From Acinetobacter geminorum (lineage in GTDB: Bacteria; Pseudomonadota; Gammaproteobacteria; Pseudomonadales; Moraxellaceae), in the NCBI RefSeq assembly GCF_013009345.1, contig NZ_JABELE010000001.1:124001-188000 (forward strand): a stretch of 64,000 bases of DNA, given 5' to 3'. The position numbers and the translations under genes were made by a program. The notes beneath the pieces were generated by a model. It was not told where the DNA came from. It searched no databases and was given only the letters and a program-made list of their open reading frames with translations. Positions 1 to 9,241 of the stretch are shown here, one piece after another; within the stretch, counting starts at the first letter, position 1; each line of letters begins with the position of its first letter.

Positions 1-1076
1 AATAATACTTCAATCCAGAGTTTATATAGATCACTCGGGAATTTGCCTTTTTCAGCCAATGAATGTAGTTCAAATAATTCTGTTTCGATCAAATCGATAT
101 TTTCATGGCGAGCTGCATTTACTAAGCGTTTAAAGTGCTGCACGATTTCATTTGAAAGCGTTTTAACACTGCCATAGTCATAAATAATGACACTGCCATC
201 TTGGCGGAAAGCAAAGTTACCCGGATGAGGATCACAGTGAAAGCGTTTTAAAAAGAACATTTCCTGACCTAAAGCACGAATCAAGCGACGTCCAATGGTA
301 TTTCGAATTTCGATTGGCCAAGCGCTGGCAGTTTCAATGCTGTCACCTTGTTCGAGACTCAAGGTTAAAATACGTCTTGAAGAGTAATCTTTATAAACGG
401 TCGGGATGATAATTTTGTCATCTAATTGGCTATGGAATGTTTTGAAAACCTCAAGATTTTGAGCTTCAATTTCATAATTGAGTTCTGCTGAAAGGCTATC
501 CTGAATTTCTGCAAAAAGCTGATCCTGCAACTTTTTATCAATTTTAAGTACGCCCATTAAGCGAAGGGCTAAACGTACTTGTTTTAAGTCACTTTCACAG
601 GCTTCATCAACACCCGGATATTGCACTTTAACCACGACTTGTTCGCCACTAGGCAAAGTAGCTTTGTGAACTTGTCCAATCGATGCAGCAGCAAAAGGTT
701 CACTATCAAAAGATTTAAAAGCCACATTAAGCGGTTTCCCAAGTTCTCGTTCAATTTGCTGTTGAATCGCAGCAAAAGGCATGGCTGGCGCTTGGCGTTG
801 TAGCTTTGAAATTGCTTTAGCGACTTCTGGTGGGAAGATATCTTTATATTGCGAAGCAATTTGCCCGACTTTCATGACGGCACCTTTCATTTCTCCTAAG
901 GTGTCGGCAATTTGCAAACCAATATCCTGAAATAATTTGGTTTTTGAAGCCAGCTTTTGCTCTTCATCTGCTGTCAAGTTTCGAATCGAGTTAGAAACGG
1001 TTTTCGTTGCAATGCTCGCGGTCATTCCTGCAAGTTTCATAAAACGTTTGCCTGGTGAACTTGCATTCTTTGCCAT
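1..1076 (-). CDS. ABC1/UbiB-family (AarF-like) atypical kinase, C-terminus outside window
   Basis: The reverse strand reads from an ATG at 1076 to the window edge without a stop, about 358 codons, so the C-terminus is missing. Visible hallmarks of the ABC1/ADCK/UbiB family, in order: a KxGQ motif (VMKVGQIASQ), the alanine-rich loop AAASIGQVHKA that replaces the usual P-loop, the lysine strand VVVKVQYPG, the catalytic-loop equivalent HCDPHPGNF and the metal-binding IYDYGSV. Family members are membrane-associated ATPases or kinases linked to ubiquinone and lipid homeostasis. Whether this is UbiB itself or a paralogue cannot be decided: it stands alone, not beside ubiE or ubiJ. It is transcribed away from the downstream monooxygenase pair. 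Confidence 0.85.
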   Translation of the reverse strand, partial: MAKNASSPGKRFMKLAGMTASIATKTVSNSIRNLTADEEQKLASKTKLFQDIGLQIADTLGEMKGAVMKVGQIASQYKDIFPPEVAKAISKLQRQAPAMPFAAIQQQIERELGKPLNVAFKSFDSEPFAAASIGQVHKATLPSGEQVVVKVQYPGVDEACESDLKQVRLALRLMGVLKIDKKLQDQLFAEIQDSLSAELNYEIEAQNLEVFKTFHSQLDDKIIIPTVYKDYSSRRILTLSLEQGDSIETASAWPIEIRNTIGRRLIRALGQEMFFLKRFHCDPHPGNFAFRQDGSVIIYDYGSVKTLSNEIVQHFKRLVNAARHENIDLIETELFELHSLAEKGKFPSDLYKLWIEVL

Positions 1077-1332
1077 ATCTTCGATACCTCATTGACTACA
1101 ACATAATATTGCCTAGTTTTGATCATAGGTGACAAACCTTAAAAAGCCTATATGAAATTGTTTATCTCATGTAAGAAAATTTTCGAAAAACAGAATGTTA
1201 TTTTTATAGTAAAAAATATGAAAAGCTTGTGAAAATCCATTTCATAAACAAAGCTTTAATATCTATAAAGTGCCTGTTTTTTTGGTGGTAATGTGAATGA
1301 CAGGTTAAATAAAAATAGAGATAACAAAAGTT

Positions 1333-2580
1333 ATGACAAGTTTAAGTTCGGCCCATGGGCGGTCTCAGGCGGTTCCTTTATCTGTGTTTGAGCAGTCAAA
1401 AGATGCGCATATTATTCGCTCCGATGAAGAGGCAATCCAGATTGCCAAACAACTTGCCCAAGAGTTTGCACAAGAGGCATCAGAGCGAGACAGAGAGTGC
1501 CGTTTACCTTTAAATGAAATTCAACAGTTCTCACAAAGTGGCTTATGGGCCATTACAGTTCCTAAGCAGTTTGGTGGTGCACAAGTCAAATATCGAACCT
1601 TGGCTGAGGTCATCAAAACAATTGCGAGTGTTGATCCATCCCTTGCGCAGCTTCCTCAAAATCATTTGGCTTTTATTGAACATTTACGTCTTGATGCAGA
1701 CCCAGAACAACAACAGTTTTTCTTTAATTTAGTGTTGAGAGGTATTCGTTTTGGAAATGCTTTTTCGGAAAAACATAGTAAAACGGTTGCAGACCTCACT
1801 ACAACATTACGAAAGACCGAGCACGGTTATGAAATTAATGGCAAGAAGTTCTTTGCAACTGGTGCCTTACTAGCACATTGGATTCCGATTGTCGCTGTAA
1901 ATGAACAGGGACAGCCTTACGCAGCGCTAGTTCCTCGGGAAACTTCAGGAGTTAATATTATTAATGATTGGTCTGGTTTTGGGCAACGAACTACGGCCAG
2001 TGGAACCGTTGAACTTAATCAAGTTCCAGTACGTGAAGAATATCTAATCCCGATTTATCAGGCTTTCAAACGTCCTACTCCAGCAGGTGCAATTTCACAA
2101 GTTATTCAAGCTGCTGTTGATGCTGGTATTGCACGTGGCGCAATTGAAGAAACAATCCACTATGTCAAAAATCATAGCCGTGCATGGGTCGATTCAGGTT
2201 TGGAAAAAGCGAGCGATGATCCCTATACGATTGCAAACATTGGTGATTTAAAAATAAAACTTCGTGCAGCAGAAGCAGTATTAGATTTAGCAGGAGATGC
2301 GATTGATCAAGCGATTGCCGACACGACAGAAGAGCATGTAAACCAAGCGACATTATTAGTTGCTGAAGCAAAAGTACTCACTACAGAAGTTGCGATTTTA
2401 GCAGCGAATAAGCTTTTTGAGTTGTCTGGAACACGATCGACCTTGTCGGAGCTTAATCTTGACCGTCATTGGCGTAATGCTCGCACTCACACCTTGCATG
2501 ATCCAGTGCGTTGGAAATATCACATTGTCGGTAATTACTACCTCAATGGCATCCATCCACCGCGTCATGCATGGAGCTAA
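1333..2580 (+). CDS. SfnB-family flavin-dependent monooxygenase (acyl-CoA dehydrogenase fold)
   Basis: The 415-residue protein has the acyl-CoA dehydrogenase fold: an N-terminal helical domain (GLWAITVPKQFGG near residue 70-82), a central beta domain (WSGFGQRTTASG near 215-226) and a C-terminal four-helix domain ending in RHWRNARTHTLHDP. That last motif is typical of the SfnB/DszC branch, which uses reduced flavin and oxygen on organosulfur compounds rather than dehydrogenating acyl-CoA. A role in sulfur scavenging (sulfone or sulfide oxidation) is inferred from the family. The next gene, a paralogue, starts 32 bases downstream on the same strand, so the two are probably co-transcribed. The substrate is unknown. 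Confidence 0.8.
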   Translation: MTSLSSAHGRSQAVPLSVFEQSKDAHIIRSDEEAIQIAKQLAQEFAQEASERDRECRLPLNEIQQFSQSGLWAITVPKQFGGAQVKYRTLAEVIKTIASVDPSLAQLPQNHLAFIEHLRLDADPEQQQFFFNLVLRGIRFGNAFSEKHSKTVADLTTTLRKTEHGYEINGKKFFATGALLAHWIPIVAVNEQGQPYAALVPRETSGVNIINDWSGFGQRTTASGTVELNQVPVREEYLIPIYQAFKRPTPAGAISQVIQAAVDAGIARGAIEETIHYVKNHSRAWVDSGLEKASDDPYTIANIGDLKIKLRAAEAVLDLAGDAIDQAIADTTEEHVNQATLLVAEAKVLTTEVAILAANKLFELSGTRSTLSELNLDRHWRNARTHTLHDPVRWKYHIVGNYYLNGIHPPRHAWS

Positions 2581-2612
2581 AGTGCAGAAAAAATAAGATT
2601 AGGAGAATAAAG

Positions 2613-3863
2613 ATGACGATTACGCAAATTGAATTAGAAGAATTGTCTGTCGGCGCCGATTATGAAAAGGTCGCAAGTAGATTTCGCCCAGTTTTTGAAA
2701 AAATTGCCCAAGGTGCAATTCAACGAGAAAAAGAACGAATCTTGCCTTTTGAACCGATTCAGTGGTTAAAAGAACTCAAGTTAGGTGCGGTACGTGTACC
2801 TGTTAAATATGGTGGAGATGGGGTGTCATTGCCACAACTTTTCCAGCTTTTAGCAGAACTGGCGCAAGCGGACTCGAATATTGTGCAAGCTTTGCGTGGG
2901 CACTTTGCTTTTGTTGAAGACCGTTTAGTTGCGCATAAAGAGCATTCGCAGGAGGTTTGGTTTCAGCGTTTTGTACAGGGTGATTTAGTTGGGAATGCAT
3001 GGACCGAAGTTGGAAATGTGCAAATCGGTGATGTCGTTACACGAGTAACCAAAGATGCTTCGGGTAACTTGGTGGTAAATGGAGAAAAATACTATTCAAC
3101 CGGAAGTATCTTTGCAGACTGGATCGATTTATTTGCTTACGATGAAGTGAATGACCGTCATGTGATCGCTGCTATTTATCGCCATGAAGCTGGGGTAAGT
3201 GTGATTGATGATTGGGATGGCTTTGGTCAAAAGACAACGGGCAGCGGTACTTTAAAAGTACATCAGGTGCATTTGCCAGCCTCGCACCTTATTCCATTTG
3301 ACCAACGTTTTAAATATCAAACTGCTTTTTATCAGGTTGTCCACCTTGCAACCCTAACAGGGATCGCGCATGCCGCGGTCGAAACTTTTAGTCAAGAAAT
3401 AAGGGCGCGAAAGCGTATTTTTAGTCATGGTAATGGTGACCTTGTTCGTCACGATCCACAAGTTTTACAGGTGGTGGGTAAAGCCTCTGCTCAAGCTTAT
3501 GGAAGTCTAGCAATTACGATTAAAACAGCTGAAGCATTACAAAAGGCTTATGAAAGCCACTTTAGTGAGTTAGAGGTGAAAGAACATCAGTTTAACGTAG
3601 ATGCAGAGCTTGAGTCGGCGCAAGGACAGGTGGTGATTTCTAATTTAGTACTCGATTTAACCAGCCAATTATTTAATGCTTTAGGTGCATCGGCAAGTAG
3701 TCAGGTCAAACAACTCGACCGTTTCTGGCGTAACGCACGCACGGTATCTTCGCATAATCCACTTATTTATAAAGAAAAGGTGATTGGAGATTGGGAAGTA
3801 AACCGTACCGATTTACCTTTTGTCTGGCAAATTGGGGCAAGCCCGCGAGCCAAGTCTGCATAA
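2613..3863 (+). CDS. Second SfnB/DszC-like flavin-dependent monooxygenase
   Basis: The frame is open from 2571, but the ATG at 2613 has a clear ribosome binding site (TTAGGAGAATAAAG), giving 416 residues. The architecture follows the preceding gene: GAVRVPVKYGGDGV in the N-terminal domain, DDWDGFGQKTTGSG in the middle, and FWRNARTVSSHNP near the C-terminus in place of HWRNARTHTLHDP. This looks like an old tandem duplication with divergence of the C-terminal active-site region, so the two enzymes may act on different sulfur compounds or together. A strong terminator follows. Subfamily assignment is by motif only. Confidence 0.8.
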   Translation: MTITQIELEELSVGADYEKVASRFRPVFEKIAQGAIQREKERILPFEPIQWLKELKLGAVRVPVKYGGDGVSLPQLFQLLAELAQADSNIVQALRGHFAFVEDRLVAHKEHSQEVWFQRFVQGDLVGNAWTEVGNVQIGDVVTRVTKDASGNLVVNGEKYYSTGSIFADWIDLFAYDEVNDRHVIAAIYRHEAGVSVIDDWDGFGQKTTGSGTLKVHQVHLPASHLIPFDQRFKYQTAFYQVVHLATLTGIAHAAVETFSQEIRARKRIFSHGNGDLVRHDPQVLQVVGKASAQAYGSLAITIKTAEALQKAYESHFSELEVKEHQFNVDAELESAQGQVVISNLVLDLTSQLFNALGASASSQVKQLDRFWRNARTVSSHNPLIYKEKVIGDWEVNRTDLPFVWQIGASPRAKSA

Positions 3864-3868
3864 AATAA

Positions 3869-3895
3869 AAAAGCCGATGTTTCATCGGCTTTTTT
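3869..3895. terminator. Bidirectional intrinsic terminator between the monooxygenase and abeM
   Basis: Inverted repeat AAGCCGATG/CATCGGCTT with a 3-base loop, A-rich before and T-rich after. It can serve both convergent genes. Confidence 0.85.
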
Positions 3896-3896
3896 G

Positions 3897-5243
3897 TTAG
3901 GTCTGGCTTAAACGTTTGGTATTTAAATAAAGCCGTGAGAGTAATAAAACACAAGCAATGCTTAAACCAATAATCAAACCTAGCCACACACCAGCCACGC
4001 CCCAATGGGTATAACGTGCTAAATAAAGCCCGATAGGGAACGCGATCACCCAATATGCCATAAGCGTAATCCACATCGGTGCTTGCGTATCTTGCATCCC
4101 TCTTAAACAGCCTGCGGCACTCACTTGCAATGCATCCATCAATTGATAACCCATTGCAAACCAGAGTAAATACATGGCAACAGGAACAACGTCTATGTCT
4201 TGAGTATAAACCGATACAATTTGTTCACGACCTAGAGCAATAAAAGACATGGTCAATAAGGCAAAAAATATTGCTGTGCTCAGACCAATTTTTTGGACTT
4301 GGTACATCGAAGCCCAGTTCTTTTCACCATAATAGGTTCCCACACGAATGGTTAAGGCAATCGCAAGTGAAAGCGGAATCATAAACAGCACTGAGGTGAC
4401 TGAAATTGCGACTTGATGCGCTGCAATAAACACTTCACCAAGCGGGCTAAGCACTAATGCGCCAGTACTAAAAATACTGACTTCAAAGAACACAGCTAAA
4501 CCGATGGGTAGGCCAAGCTGTAAAATTCTTTTTACCCAAGTCAGGTTAATTTTATCGAATCTGCTAAAAATAGACGTGTTTCGATAAGCCGAAGCTTTGT
4601 AAATATAGCCAGCTAATGTAATTAGCATGAGCCACTGTAAAATGGAGGTTGCAAAGCCACAGCCTGCGCTACCCAAGGCAGGAATTGGTCCTAAGCCATA
4701 CATAAAGATCATGTTTAGAGGGATTAAAACCACTAACGCCAGTAAGCTAATGACCGTTACAGGACGTGGATGGCCTAAAGCCTCAGAATAACCGCGTAGG
4801 GCTGCGTACATGGTCACAGCTGGCATACCTAAACCAATCGCATGTAAAAACAAACTTGCTTTAGGCTGTAGGCTCTCTGGTACGCCAAACACATGCAAGA
4901 AAAACGGCATAAGCTGCAAAATGAGCATAGCCATTACGCCTAAAATGATGGCGACCCATAAGGATTGACGGACAATGACAGGAATTTGTTCTGTATTTCT
5001 TGCGCCCTTTGCTTCAGCGACCAAAGGCGTAGTTGCAATCATAATGCCACTGAACAGAAGCATGACTGGGATCCATAAACCGACCCCTACCGCAATTGCT
5101 GCTAAATCGGTTGCAGATAAATGCCCAGCCATAATAGTGTCAATTAACCCAAATCCCGCTTGAGCAAACTGGGTAATTAAAATCGGTAGCATTAAGTGGA
5201 AGAGTTGTTTTAATTCAGACCGAAAAGATGTGACATTCGACAC
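3897..5243 (-). CDS. abeM: MATE-family multidrug efflux pump AbeM
   Basis: Multidrug and toxic compound extrusion transporter of the inner membrane, with about twelve hydrophobic segments spanning the protein. The frame is open to 5369, but that extension overlaps the upstream exporter gene and is not MATE-like. The start chosen is the GTG at 5243 (mature start SNVTSFRSELKQLF), preceded by AAAGAGTACC. It gives exactly 448 residues, the length I recall for AbeM of A. baumannii, and the sequence reads as AbeM throughout. AbeM is a proton-coupled pump for fluoroquinolones, dyes and some aminoglycosides. It lies 32 bases downstream of a small DMT transporter on the same strand, so co-transcription is likely. 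Confidence 0.93.
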   Translation of the reverse strand: MSNVTSFRSELKQLFHLMLPILITQFAQAGFGLIDTIMAGHLSATDLAAIAVGVGLWIPVMLLFSGIMIATTPLVAEAKGARNTEQIPVIVRQSLWVAIILGVMAMLILQLMPFFLHVFGVPESLQPKASLFLHAIGLGMPAVTMYAALRGYSEALGHPRPVTVISLLALVVLIPLNMIFMYGLGPIPALGSAGCGFATSILQWLMLITLAGYIYKASAYRNTSIFSRFDKINLTWVKRILQLGLPIGLAVFFEVSIFSTGALVLSPLGEVFIAAHQVAISVTSVLFMIPLSLAIALTIRVGTYYGEKNWASMYQVQKIGLSTAIFFALLTMSFIALGREQIVSVYTQDIDVVPVAMYLLWFAMGYQLMDALQVSAAGCLRGMQDTQAPMWITLMAYWVIAFPIGLYLARYTHWGVAGVWLGLIIGLSIACVLLLSRLYLNTKRLSQT

Positions 5244-5275
5244 AAAAGGTACTCTTTTTAAATATAAAAATGAAG

Positions 5276-5737
5276 CTAACGTTGCAAAGTGAGTAACACA
5301 CCGACAAAGATGATCACGCCACCAAGAAACCGTTGCCATGTAACAGGTGTCTTTTCTGTACCTAACCAACCAAAATGGTCAAGCAACATAGAAATGACCA
5401 ATTGCCCAAAAACGACTAGACCTGTAAAGGTTAAAAAACCAAGTTTAGGTGCAGTATAAATGCTCATGCTAATTGCATAAACCCCAAGGAATCCTCCTGT
5501 CCAAAGAAGCCATGGAATATTTGTTATTTCACTTAAAGAGGGCTTTTCGGCACTTTGGAAGAAAACCATAACTGCTAAAACAATAGTACCTATGAAAAAT
5601 GATAATAAAGCTGCCTGCAAGGGTGAGTGTAGTTGCTCGCGCAGTTGAGCATTGATTGCAGTCTGAAAAGCCATGGCAACACCGATTCCCATAGCTAGAG
5701 GTAAGATCAGGAAAAGTTGACTAGAGAATTTCATCAT
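5276..5737 (-). CDS. DMT-family (DUF606/YdcZ-type) small membrane transporter
   Basis: A 153-residue, very hydrophobic protein with about five membrane segments (LPLAMGIGVAMAFQTAINAQL near the start, then a run of helices to the C-terminus). The short length and the N-terminal pattern fit the DUF606 branch of drug/metabolite transporters, half-size proteins that often act as dimers. The frame opens at a TTG at 5746. I chose the ATG at 5737; a second ATG follows at 5734 and no strong ribosome binding site separates them. It is the first gene of a likely two-gene unit with abeM. The substrate is unknown. Confidence 0.75.
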   Translation of the reverse strand: MMKFSSQLFLILPLAMGIGVAMAFQTAINAQLREQLHSPLQAALLSFFIGTIVLAVMVFFQSAEKPSLSEITNIPWLLWTGGFLGVYAISMSIYTAPKLGFLTFTGLVVFGQLVISMLLDHFGWLGTEKTPVTWQRFLGGVIIFVGVLLTLQR

Positions 5738-5853
5738 TTTTATCAATATTTAAGTATGTTTAAAAACAGTCTAAAGCAATTAAGGTATGTTTTCATAAGC
5801 CCATTGATGCAGTCATGTTAAAATAGAAATATTGTGTAAATTGGACCTGCTCC

Positions 5854-7008
5854 TTGGCCGTATTAAACCCTGCTTCTGTTCCTTTATCTTTATATATTCA
5901 TATGCCTTGGTGCGTGCGTAAATGTCCATATTGTGACTTTAACTCGCATGCCGTACCAGATGGAGCGTTTTCGGCAGAACTCGAGCAAACCTATTTAAAA
6001 GCATTGGTGGCCGACTTTGAAACTCAAGTTGAGATGGCTCAGGGACGTTCAATTCATAGTGTATTTATTGGTGGTGGAACGCCTTCACTTATTTCTGCTA
6101 AAGGCTATGCATGGCTGTTTGAACAGCTTAAGTCATTGCTCAAATTTGAAGATGGCTGTGAAATCACCCTAGAGGCAAATCCCGGAACACTAGAACATGA
6201 CCCGTTTGCAGGCTATTTAGACGCAGGTATTAATCGTTTATCGATTGGTGTGCAGACTTTTAATACAGAGCACTTGCAAAAGCTTGGGCGTATTCATTCA
6301 GCCAACAATGCTATGGATGCAATTGAGCAGGCACGACAAGCAGGCTTTAAGCGTGTTAATGTCGATTTAATGCATGGCCTACCTGAGCAAACGCTAGAAC
6401 AAGCGCTGTATGATTTAAAGGTTGCTGTAGAGCATGGCGCGACACATATCAGTTGGTATCAACTGACTATTGAGCCAAACACCGTATTCTTCCGTACTCA
6501 ACCCGTTTTACCTCAAGATGAAGTGCTAGAAGATATTCAAGAGCAGGGAGAGGCTTATCTAAAAGCCAATGGTTTTATAAATTATGAAGTGTCGGCTTGG
6601 CGTAAAGAGCAGCCTTCAGCGCATAATTTAAATTATTGGGAATTTGGTGATTACCTTGCGATTGGTGCAGGGGCACATGGCAAAGTTACACAACCAGATG
6701 GTGTGTACCGTTTCCAAAAAACTCGCTTACCGAAAGACTATTTGGCTAAGGTTCCAGCCGAACATTTGCAAATGAAAAAGATTGAGGCAGAAGAGCTACC
6801 TTTTGAGTTTATGATGAATGCTTTACGTTTAAATGATGGTGTAGAAGCTGAGCTATATGAGCAGCGCACAGGTTTAAGCCTAGATCACTTAAATGAAGTA
6901 CTCACTTCACTACGAGCTAGAAAGCTATTGGTAGATGAGCATTGTCGTTTGGCTTGTACTGAGCAGGGGCATATTTTCTTAAATTCGGTACTAGAAGAGT
7001 TCTTGTAA
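5854..7008 (+). CDS. hemW: Radical SAM heme chaperone HemW
   Basis: A 384-residue member of the HemN/HemW radical SAM group. The cluster motif CVRKCPYC (Cys20, Cys24, Cys27) continues as DFNSHA and lacks the fourth cysteine of true coproporphyrinogen oxidases, the mark of HemW, a heme-trafficking protein rather than HemN. Further family motifs are FIGGGTPS, EANPGT and LSIGVQTFN. The C-terminal winged-helix domain is present (from about residue 310). The start is a TTG at 5854, the only start in frame before the upstream stops, so translation may be weak. It is monocistronic, with a terminator just downstream. Confidence 0.88.
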   Translation: MAVLNPASVPLSLYIHMPWCVRKCPYCDFNSHAVPDGAFSAELEQTYLKALVADFETQVEMAQGRSIHSVFIGGGTPSLISAKGYAWLFEQLKSLLKFEDGCEITLEANPGTLEHDPFAGYLDAGINRLSIGVQTFNTEHLQKLGRIHSANNAMDAIEQARQAGFKRVNVDLMHGLPEQTLEQALYDLKVAVEHGATHISWYQLTIEPNTVFFRTQPVLPQDEVLEDIQEQGEAYLKANGFINYEVSAWRKEQPSAHNLNYWEFGDYLAIGAGAHGKVTQPDGVYRFQKTRLPKDYLAKVPAEHLQMKKIEAEELPFEFMMNALRLNDGVEAELYEQRTGLSLDHLNEVLTSLRARKLLVDEHCRLACTEQGHIFLNSVLEEFL

Positions 7009-7019
7009 AGAAGCAAATT

Positions 7020-7051
7020 AAAAAGCCGCACATTGAGATGCGGCTTTTTTG
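7020..7051. terminator. Bidirectional intrinsic terminator, hemW / SDR gene
   Basis: Hairpin AAAAGCCGCA/TGCGGCTTTT with T-run, lying between convergent hemW and the SDR gene. Confidence 0.85.
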
Positions 7052-7054
7052 ATT

Positions 7055-7810
7055 TTAGCGAGTGGTATAGCCGCCATTTGCAAAAATTGTTTGGCCGGTA
7101 ATCCACCAACCATCGGTTACCAGAAAGCGAACTAAAGGTTCGATATCTTCAATTTTGGTGAGTCCACCTAAAGCTGAAGCTGACTTATGGTAAGCGACTG
7201 CTTCGGCAGATTCCTGACCATAAAAGAAAGGTGTATCCATTGGGCCTGGTGCAACCGCAGTCACGGAAATCTGGCGATCACCAAATTCTTTTGATGCAGC
7301 ACGTGTGTAATGCTCAACAGGTGCTTTTAAACCTTCATAGGTTGAATAGAGTCCAGTATAGGCTGCAAGAAGCGAAGTCACGATTGAACAGATCTTGCCG
7401 CCGTCATTTAAATGACGACCAGCCGATTGAATAAAGAAATAGGCAATTTTTGAGTTGATATCGCTCATGCTATCAAACTCTTGTTCTGTGGTATCTAAAA
7501 AAGATTTCTTTAAAACCTTTCCAACGGTATTAATAGCAATATCAATTCCACCAAAATGCTGTTTGGTGTCTAAGAAGAGCTTTTCGATATTATCAATATC
7601 CGTTAAGTCTGCCTGAATTAAAACGGCATCTACGCCTAAAGCTGTTACATCTGCGAGCGTCTGCTCTGCATCTGCCTGAGTTTCCGAACTATTGTAGTGA
7701 ATCGCGATTTTTGCGCCTTGTTCTGCAAATTTACGGCTAATGAGTCCACCTAAGTTTTTTGCTCCGCCTGTAATCAATACAACTTTATCTTTAAGAGTAT
7801 GAGTTGCCAT
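7055..7810 (-). CDS. Short-chain dehydrogenase/reductase
   Basis: A 251-residue classical SDR. The N-terminal Rossmann motif is TGGAKNLGG (residues 14-22). The usual NNAG is replaced by INTVG. The catalytic pair is in YEGLK (Tyr and Lys four apart, near residue 157-161), with an upstream TSLL serine. The acidic residue after beta-2 is absent (AIHYNSSETQ), which suggests NADPH rather than NADH; this is an inference. It is divergent from the LysR gene at 7923, the usual arrangement for a regulator and its target. The substrate is unknown. Confidence 0.82.
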   Translation of the reverse strand: MATHTLKDKVVLITGGAKNLGGLISRKFAEQGAKIAIHYNSSETQADAEQTLADVTALGVDAVLIQADLTDIDNIEKLFLDTKQHFGGIDIAINTVGKVLKKSFLDTTEQEFDSMSDINSKIAYFFIQSAGRHLNDGGKICSIVTSLLAAYTGLYSTYEGLKAPVEHYTRAASKEFGDRQISVTAVAPGPMDTPFFYGQESAEAVAYHKSASALGGLTKIEDIEPLVRFLVTDGWWITGQTIFANGGYTTR

Positions 7811-7922
7811 GATGGTTGTTCCTATGATGACTTGTTCTAATGTATTTTTAGTCTAGATTGGCGGTAATTTTTGATCAATTATGCTAGTTTGGTTTAACTA
7901 TTCAGAAAATACGAACAATTAA
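7811..7922. promoter_or_regulatory. Divergent promoter region, SDR / LysR
   Basis: 112 bases between two divergent genes. A LysR regulator normally binds such a gap and controls both genes; the region holds several T-N11-A-like pairs, but no single operator can be picked by eye. Confidence 0.4.
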
Positions 7923-8819
7923 ATGGATCGGTTGCAGCAGTTTTTTATTTTTACAGAAGTTGCTAAACGACAAAGCTTTAGTGAAGTGGCAAATCAGCTT
8001 GATTTACCTCGCTCTACAGTGACGAGTGCAATTCAACAGCTGGAAACTCACTATGGAGTACGCTTATTGCATCGAACTACACGCAAAGTAAGCCTCACTC
8101 AGGATGGACAACGAATATTACCCGAATGTCAAAATCTATTATTTGATTATGAACAGCTCGAACAGCTTATACAGGCACAAAAACAGCATTATCGTGGCAC
8201 GCTAAAAATTTCAATGCCCAGCCGAATCGTACATCAAGTGATTATTCCTGAACTTCCCGATTTCTATAGGCGTTATCCAGATATCCATTTACAACTTCAT
8301 AGCTCTGATGACATTACTGACTTAATCGAGAAAGGAATCGATTGTGTTGTTCGGGTGGGGCAGTTAGATAATAGTAGTTTGATCGCGAAGTTCGTTGGGA
8401 ACTTGATTATGGTGAACTGCGCAAGTCCTGACTATTTAGAACAGTACGGTATTCCTGAACAATTAGAAGATCTATCTCAACACAAACTCATTAACTATGC
8501 GGGAGCAGTAGGAGAAAAACAGGGCGTATTCTTATATCAAGATGGAGCTGTGATGATGGATAGTGCTTTAAGCGTAAATAATACGGAAGCCTATATTGCA
8601 GCGGCTATTGCAGGTTTGGGAATTATTCAACTTCCATACTACGATGTTCAGGATAAAATTGAGCAGGGAACTTTAGTTGAAGTACTAAGTGCCTATACCG
8701 CTCAATCACTTCCACTTAATATTTTATATCCGAATAGAAGTTATATTCCTAAACGTTTAGAAATCTTTATGGAATGGACTAGGGATGTTCTATATAAGAA
8801 GTGCATCGTCATCTTTTAG
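7923..8819 (+). CDS. LysR-family transcriptional regulator
   Basis: A 298-residue LysR regulator. The winged helix-turn-helix occupies residues 1-60 (FSEVANQLDLPRSTVTSAIQ is the HTH core), followed by a linker helix and a periplasmic-binding-protein-like effector domain (LKISMPSRIVHQVIIPELP onward). The sequence resembles the CrgA/DsdC-like group of single-target regulators. It is divergent from the SDR gene and probably controls it. The effector is unknown. Confidence 0.85.
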   Translation: MDRLQQFFIFTEVAKRQSFSEVANQLDLPRSTVTSAIQQLETHYGVRLLHRTTRKVSLTQDGQRILPECQNLLFDYEQLEQLIQAQKQHYRGTLKISMPSRIVHQVIIPELPDFYRRYPDIHLQLHSSDDITDLIEKGIDCVVRVGQLDNSSLIAKFVGNLIMVNCASPDYLEQYGIPEQLEDLSQHKLINYAGAVGEKQGVFLYQDGAVMMDSALSVNNTEAYIAAAIAGLGIIQLPYYDVQDKIEQGTLVEVLSAYTAQSLPLNILYPNRSYIPKRLEIFMEWTRDVLYKKCIVIF

Positions 8820-8846
8820 TCATAAAACTAAAATACATTAACAATA

Positions 8847-8878
8847 AAAAAAGCCTCTCGAACTGAGAGGCTTTTTTA
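8847..8878. terminator. Bidirectional intrinsic terminator, LysR / tRNA-Lys operon
   Basis: Stem AAAAGCCTCTC/GAGAGGCTTTT with a 5-base loop and T-run. It can stop the LysR gene and, from the other side, the tRNA transcript. Confidence 0.85.
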
Positions 8879-8883
8879 GAATT

Positions 8884-8959
8884 TGGTGGGTCGTCCGCGA
8901 CTCGAACGCGGGACCAACGGATTAAAAGTCCGCTGCTCTACCAACTGAGCTAACGACCC
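8884..8959 (-). tRNA. tRNA-Lys (anticodon UUU), second copy of the pair
   Basis: A 76-base tRNA on the reverse strand. The acceptor stem GGGTCGT pairs with ACGACCC and is followed by A and an encoded CCA. The D-arm is AGCTCAGTTGGTAGAGC, the anticodon loop CTTTTAA gives UUU, and the T-arm carries GTTCGAGTC. It is identical to the copy 98 bases upstream. Confidence 0.97.
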
Positions 8960-8981
8960 AAATAGGTTCAAAACAGATAAG

Positions 8982-9057
8982 TGGTGGGTCGTCCGCGACT
9001 CGAACGCGGGACCAACGGATTAAAAGTCCGCTGCTCTACCAACTGAGCTAACGACCC
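8982..9057 (-). tRNA. tRNA-Lys (anticodon UUU), first copy of the pair
   Basis: Same 76-base sequence as the neighbouring copy, with encoded CCA. The two are separated by a 22-base spacer and are almost certainly one transcript. Confidence 0.97.
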
Positions 9058-9241
9058 TGAACAAACATTCAAATATCATTTAAATGTGAAGTGCAAGATA
9101 ACTAAAAGTTTTCTAACACCACCTTTGTTTTGATGTCGCGTATTTTAGCAAGTTATTCAACTAACACAAGAGGAAATTTAAAAACATTTGCATGATTGCC
9201 TATAAAAAGCACGATTTCCTCTTGTTTAGCTAAAAAATGAA

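Noticed and set aside
8884..9057. The duplicated tRNA-Lys pair as an attachment site or integrative element
   Set aside because: No integrase, phage or foreign genes lie next to it; tandem tRNA copies are normal.
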